In this document: positions 61,940 through 64,000 of the stretch, in pieces
Layout of the letters: each line of letters opens with the position of its first letter
How positions within the stretch are numbered: the stretch's first letter is position 1
Origin: Bacteroidota bacterium
Lineage (GTDB): Bacteria > Bacteroidota > Bacteroidia > Cytophagales > Cyclobacteriaceae
Length of the DNA: 64,000 nt
Assembly: GCA_018267215.1 (NCBI GenBank)
Contig: JAFDYX010000021.1
Span: 286,935 to 350,934, forward strand
Direction: 5' to 3'
Made by a program: the position numbers and the translations under genes
Notes under the pieces: generated by a model
Told to the model about the DNA's origin: nothing
What the model saw: only the letters and a program-made list of their open reading frames with translations
The model's database searches: none

Positions 61940-63781
61940 ATGATAATGATGAAATTATTTAAATATAAAATTATTAATACAATTATACTTGCTGTGTTGT
62001 TAGTACCTGTTATAGCTCAGGATATTCAAGATGTTTCTATCGCTAATGAATATTACACACAGGGCGAAAAAGAAAAAGCATTGGAAGCCTATCAAGCGCT
62101 GGCAAAAAATTCATTAAATATTCCGCTCATACATGCCAATTACTTAAACCTTTTGTTTGTAGCAGGAAAATATAAACAAGCAGAAATTTATTTAGAAAAA
62201 ATTATCAGGCGAGACAACCGATTTTCATATCAGCTCGATTTAGGCGTGCTCTTTGTGAAGGCCGGAGATTTACCCAAAGCACAAAAATATTTTGCTTCTT
62301 TATTTAAAAATAATGTGGCTGATGTTTACAAAATGAAATTGGCTGCAGACCGGTTATCTTCTTTTGGATTGTATGATTATGCCACCCGTGCCTTGATGCA
62401 AGGCCGCGAGTTTACGGGCAACCCAAATTTATTTGCCTTAGAACTGGCTAATCTTTACCGGCTGCAAAACTTAAAACAGGAAATGGTGGGCGAATACCTA
62501 AACTATGTTACCCAAACACCGGCCAACACATCGTATGTAAAAAACATTTTGCAGGTTTTATTAACCAAACCGGAAGAGCTGAAAACACTCGAAGATGTAT
62601 TATACCAGCGGGTGCAGCAAAGCCCGCAGTCTGAAATATTTGCCGACTTGCTGATATGGGTTAATCTACAGCAAAAAAATTTTTACGGAGCATTTATTCA
62701 AGCGCGTGCTTACGACAAACGTTTTAAAAGAGAACAACCTAAAACGCTTGAGATCGGCCAAATTGCCTTGAATAATTTGGATTACGAAAATGCGATTAAG
62801 GCTTTTTCGTTTGTGGCTAAAGAATACCCTAACACAGAAAATTTTTTTCTGGCTCAGTTAGGTATGATCAAGGCGCGTGAGGCCAAGGTAAAAAGAAGCT
62901 ATCCCGTCAATAAGGATTCTGTAAAATACCTGATCGGAGAATACAATTCATTTCGGTCGCAATATAAAAGCCAGCCGAGTGCCTACGAAGCACAGATCAG
63001 TGAGGCGATGCTCTATGCCTATTACTTAAACGAAAAAGATTCTGCTTCTAATTTATTACAGAACCTCATTAAAAGGCCGGGTATTTCTCCCCAAACCATA
63101 GCCATGGCAAAAATAAATTTAGGCGATATTTATCTGCTAAAAGGCGAACCCTGGGAATCCACGCTGCTCTACTCGCAAGTGGAAAAATCCCAGCACGAAG
63201 CACCCCTGGGTTATGAAGCAAAACTTCGCAATGCCAAACTCTGGTATTATCGTGGCGATTTCAAGTTGGCAGAAGAACATTTAGATATATTAAAGCAAGC
63301 CACCTCGCGCGAAATTGCCAACGATGCGATGGAGTTAAGCATGCGCATCAAAGAAAACATTGCGTTCGATTCGGCAGGCACAGCCTTAAAAGAGTTGGCA
63401 TCCATTGAGTTGTTAATTTATCAAAACCAATTAGACGAAGCGCTCGACAGGCTCCAGCATTTTCAATCCGCTAAGTCGTCACCGGGCATTGCCGATGATG
63501 TGTACTGGCTGCAAGCCAACTTGTTAATGAAGCGCGGGCGGTTCGAGGAATCCATCGCTGTTCTTCAAAAAATAATTGATGAATTTGGAAACGATATATT
63601 AGCCGATGATGCCAGTTTTTTGCAAGCCGACATTTATGAGAATCAATTAAGAAATAAACAAAAGGCACAAGAACTCTATCGCGAATTTCTCACCCGTTAT
63701 CCGGGAAGTGTTTATGCATCTGAAGCCAGAAAAAGATTTAGAATACTGAGAGGAGATTTTGAGGGGAAGGAGAATCAGTAG
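61940..63781 (+). CDS. Periplasmic tetratricopeptide-repeat protein
   Basis: A 613-residue protein. Signal peptide MKLFKYKIINTIILAVLLVPVIAQ (three in-frame ATGs at 61940, 61946 and 61949; the last is also possible), then many TPR/Sel1-type helix pairs (YYTQGEKEKALEAYQALAK, AKINLGDIYLLKGEPWESTLLYSQ, RGRFEESIAVLQKIIDEFG, DIYENQLRNKQKAQELYREFL). A scaffold role in a periplasmic complex is likely. 177 nt of A+T-rich spacer precede it with no gene. Confidence 0.75.
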   Translation: MIMMKLFKYKIINTIILAVLLVPVIAQDIQDVSIANEYYTQGEKEKALEAYQALAKNSLNIPLIHANYLNLLFVAGKYKQAEIYLEKIIRRDNRFSYQLDLGVLFVKAGDLPKAQKYFASLFKNNVADVYKMKLAADRLSSFGLYDYATRALMQGREFTGNPNLFALELANLYRLQNLKQEMVGEYLNYVTQTPANTSYVKNILQVLLTKPEELKTLEDVLYQRVQQSPQSEIFADLLIWVNLQQKNFYGAFIQARAYDKRFKREQPKTLEIGQIALNNLDYENAIKAFSFVAKEYPNTENFFLAQLGMIKAREAKVKRSYPVNKDSVKYLIGEYNSFRSQYKSQPSAYEAQISEAMLYAYYLNEKDSASNLLQNLIKRPGISPQTIAMAKINLGDIYLLKGEPWESTLLYSQVEKSQHEAPLGYEAKLRNAKLWYYRGDFKLAEEHLDILKQATSREIANDAMELSMRIKENIAFDSAGTALKELASIELLIYQNQLDEALDRLQHFQSAKSSPGIADDVYWLQANLLMKRGRFEESIAVLQKIIDEFGNDILADDASFLQADIYENQLRNKQKAQELYREFLTRYPGSVYASEARKRFRILRGDFEGKENQ

Positions 63782-63887
63782 CTTATTTTTTCGGCTAACA
63801 GATGAGTGATTACTAACAAAGTAACCAACCCCCTTTTTTCAAAAATGAATTTGTTATTTTTGATAAAAAGTGTAATGAAAGCTCCCC

Positions 63888-64000
63888 TCACTTAGTAGCA
63901 CCCAAAATTAAAGAATCCCAATTACAATCATCACCATTCTGTTGGAATGTGGTAAACTCCGCGTTGGCTTTTTGTGGGTGGTGGAGTTTTCCATATTTCA
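63888..64000 (-). CDS. Possible 3' end of a gene entering from the right edge
   Basis: A minus-strand frame runs from the edge to a TGA at 63888-63890 (36 codons), reading for example ANAEFTTFQQNGDDCNWDSL. Codon use looks coding-like but the piece is short and matches nothing I recognise. The adjacent 63782-63887 holds no gene. Confidence 0.25.
   Translation of the reverse strand, partial: KYGKLHHPQKANAEFTTFQQNGDDCNWDSLILGATK

Overview
The window looks like a chromosomal segment of a member of the Bacteroidota, most likely order Cytophagales. The evidence is a gliding-motility lipoprotein GldJ, a protein with a type IX secretion C-terminal sorting domain, a malate:quinone oxidoreductase paired with class II fumarase, Bacteroidota-type lipoprotein signals, and several upstream regions with the phylum's promoter elements (TTTG, about 19 nt, TAnnTTTG). 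Most of it is housekeeping DNA with tightly packed genes. I see no rRNA, tRNA, CRISPR array, phage or transposase. No gene-free stretch exceeds 300 bases; the longest is the 243-base spacer at 52987-53229.

Layout. 1-2.5 kb (minus): a type II toxin-antitoxin pair cut by the window edge, an SDR-fold protein lacking the catalytic Tyr/Lys, and a MATE exporter. 2.6-5.1 kb: divergent oxyR and katA with a regularly spaced set of half-sites between them. 5.1-6.4 kb: a THUMP-type RNA methyltransferase. 6.4-12.9 kb: a fatty-acid beta-oxidation operon (MarR regulator, FadN-type fusion, four-helix-bundle gene, thiolase, acyl-CoA dehydrogenase). 13-18.8 kb (minus): GH3-like enzyme, lptB, recJ coupled to a secreted glycine-rich protein, a coiled-coil/SPOR-like secreted protein and a 55-residue conserved-looking small protein. 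18.9-26.8 kb: feoAB, a TerB-like protein, purK-purE, an outer-membrane acid phosphatase, a LETM1/TerB-like protein and a TerC membrane protein. 27-31 kb (minus): a small lipoprotein with mqo, then fumC and a 2OG-Fe(II) oxygenase. 31-37.4 kb: LEA14-like lipoprotein, histidine kinase facing a response regulator, an outer-membrane barrel and a SNF2 helicase. 37.5-40 kb: SDR, a frameshifted membrane protein, repeats and a DUF457-like membrane protein. 40-49 kb: radA, a coiled-coil/HhH protein, a THUMP-like methyltransferase, a YoeB toxin with an unusual partner, mfd and gldJ. 49.3-53.2 kb: comF, an AhpD-like protein, a T9SS cargo protein, and an exonuclease gene bracketed by repeats including a 92-nt attC-like hairpin. 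53.2-63.8 kb: a co-directional block of DUF4175 protein, RsbW-like ATPase, ybeY, two parS-like sites, mnmG, methyltransferase, Ig-like lipoprotein and TPR protein.

Themes: peroxide defence (OxyR/KatA, AhpD-like), fatty-acid degradation, iron and metal handling (FeoAB, TerC), the TCA malate-fumarate step, RNA modification and maturation (MnmG, YbeY, THUMP enzymes), DNA repair (RecJ, RadA, Mfd) and cell-surface/gliding functions. The points most worth a second look are the parS pair between ybeY and mnmG, the repeat-bracketed exonuclease, the YoeB partner that does not look like YefM, the OxyR-type half-site ladder, and the inserted four-helix-bundle gene in the fad operon.
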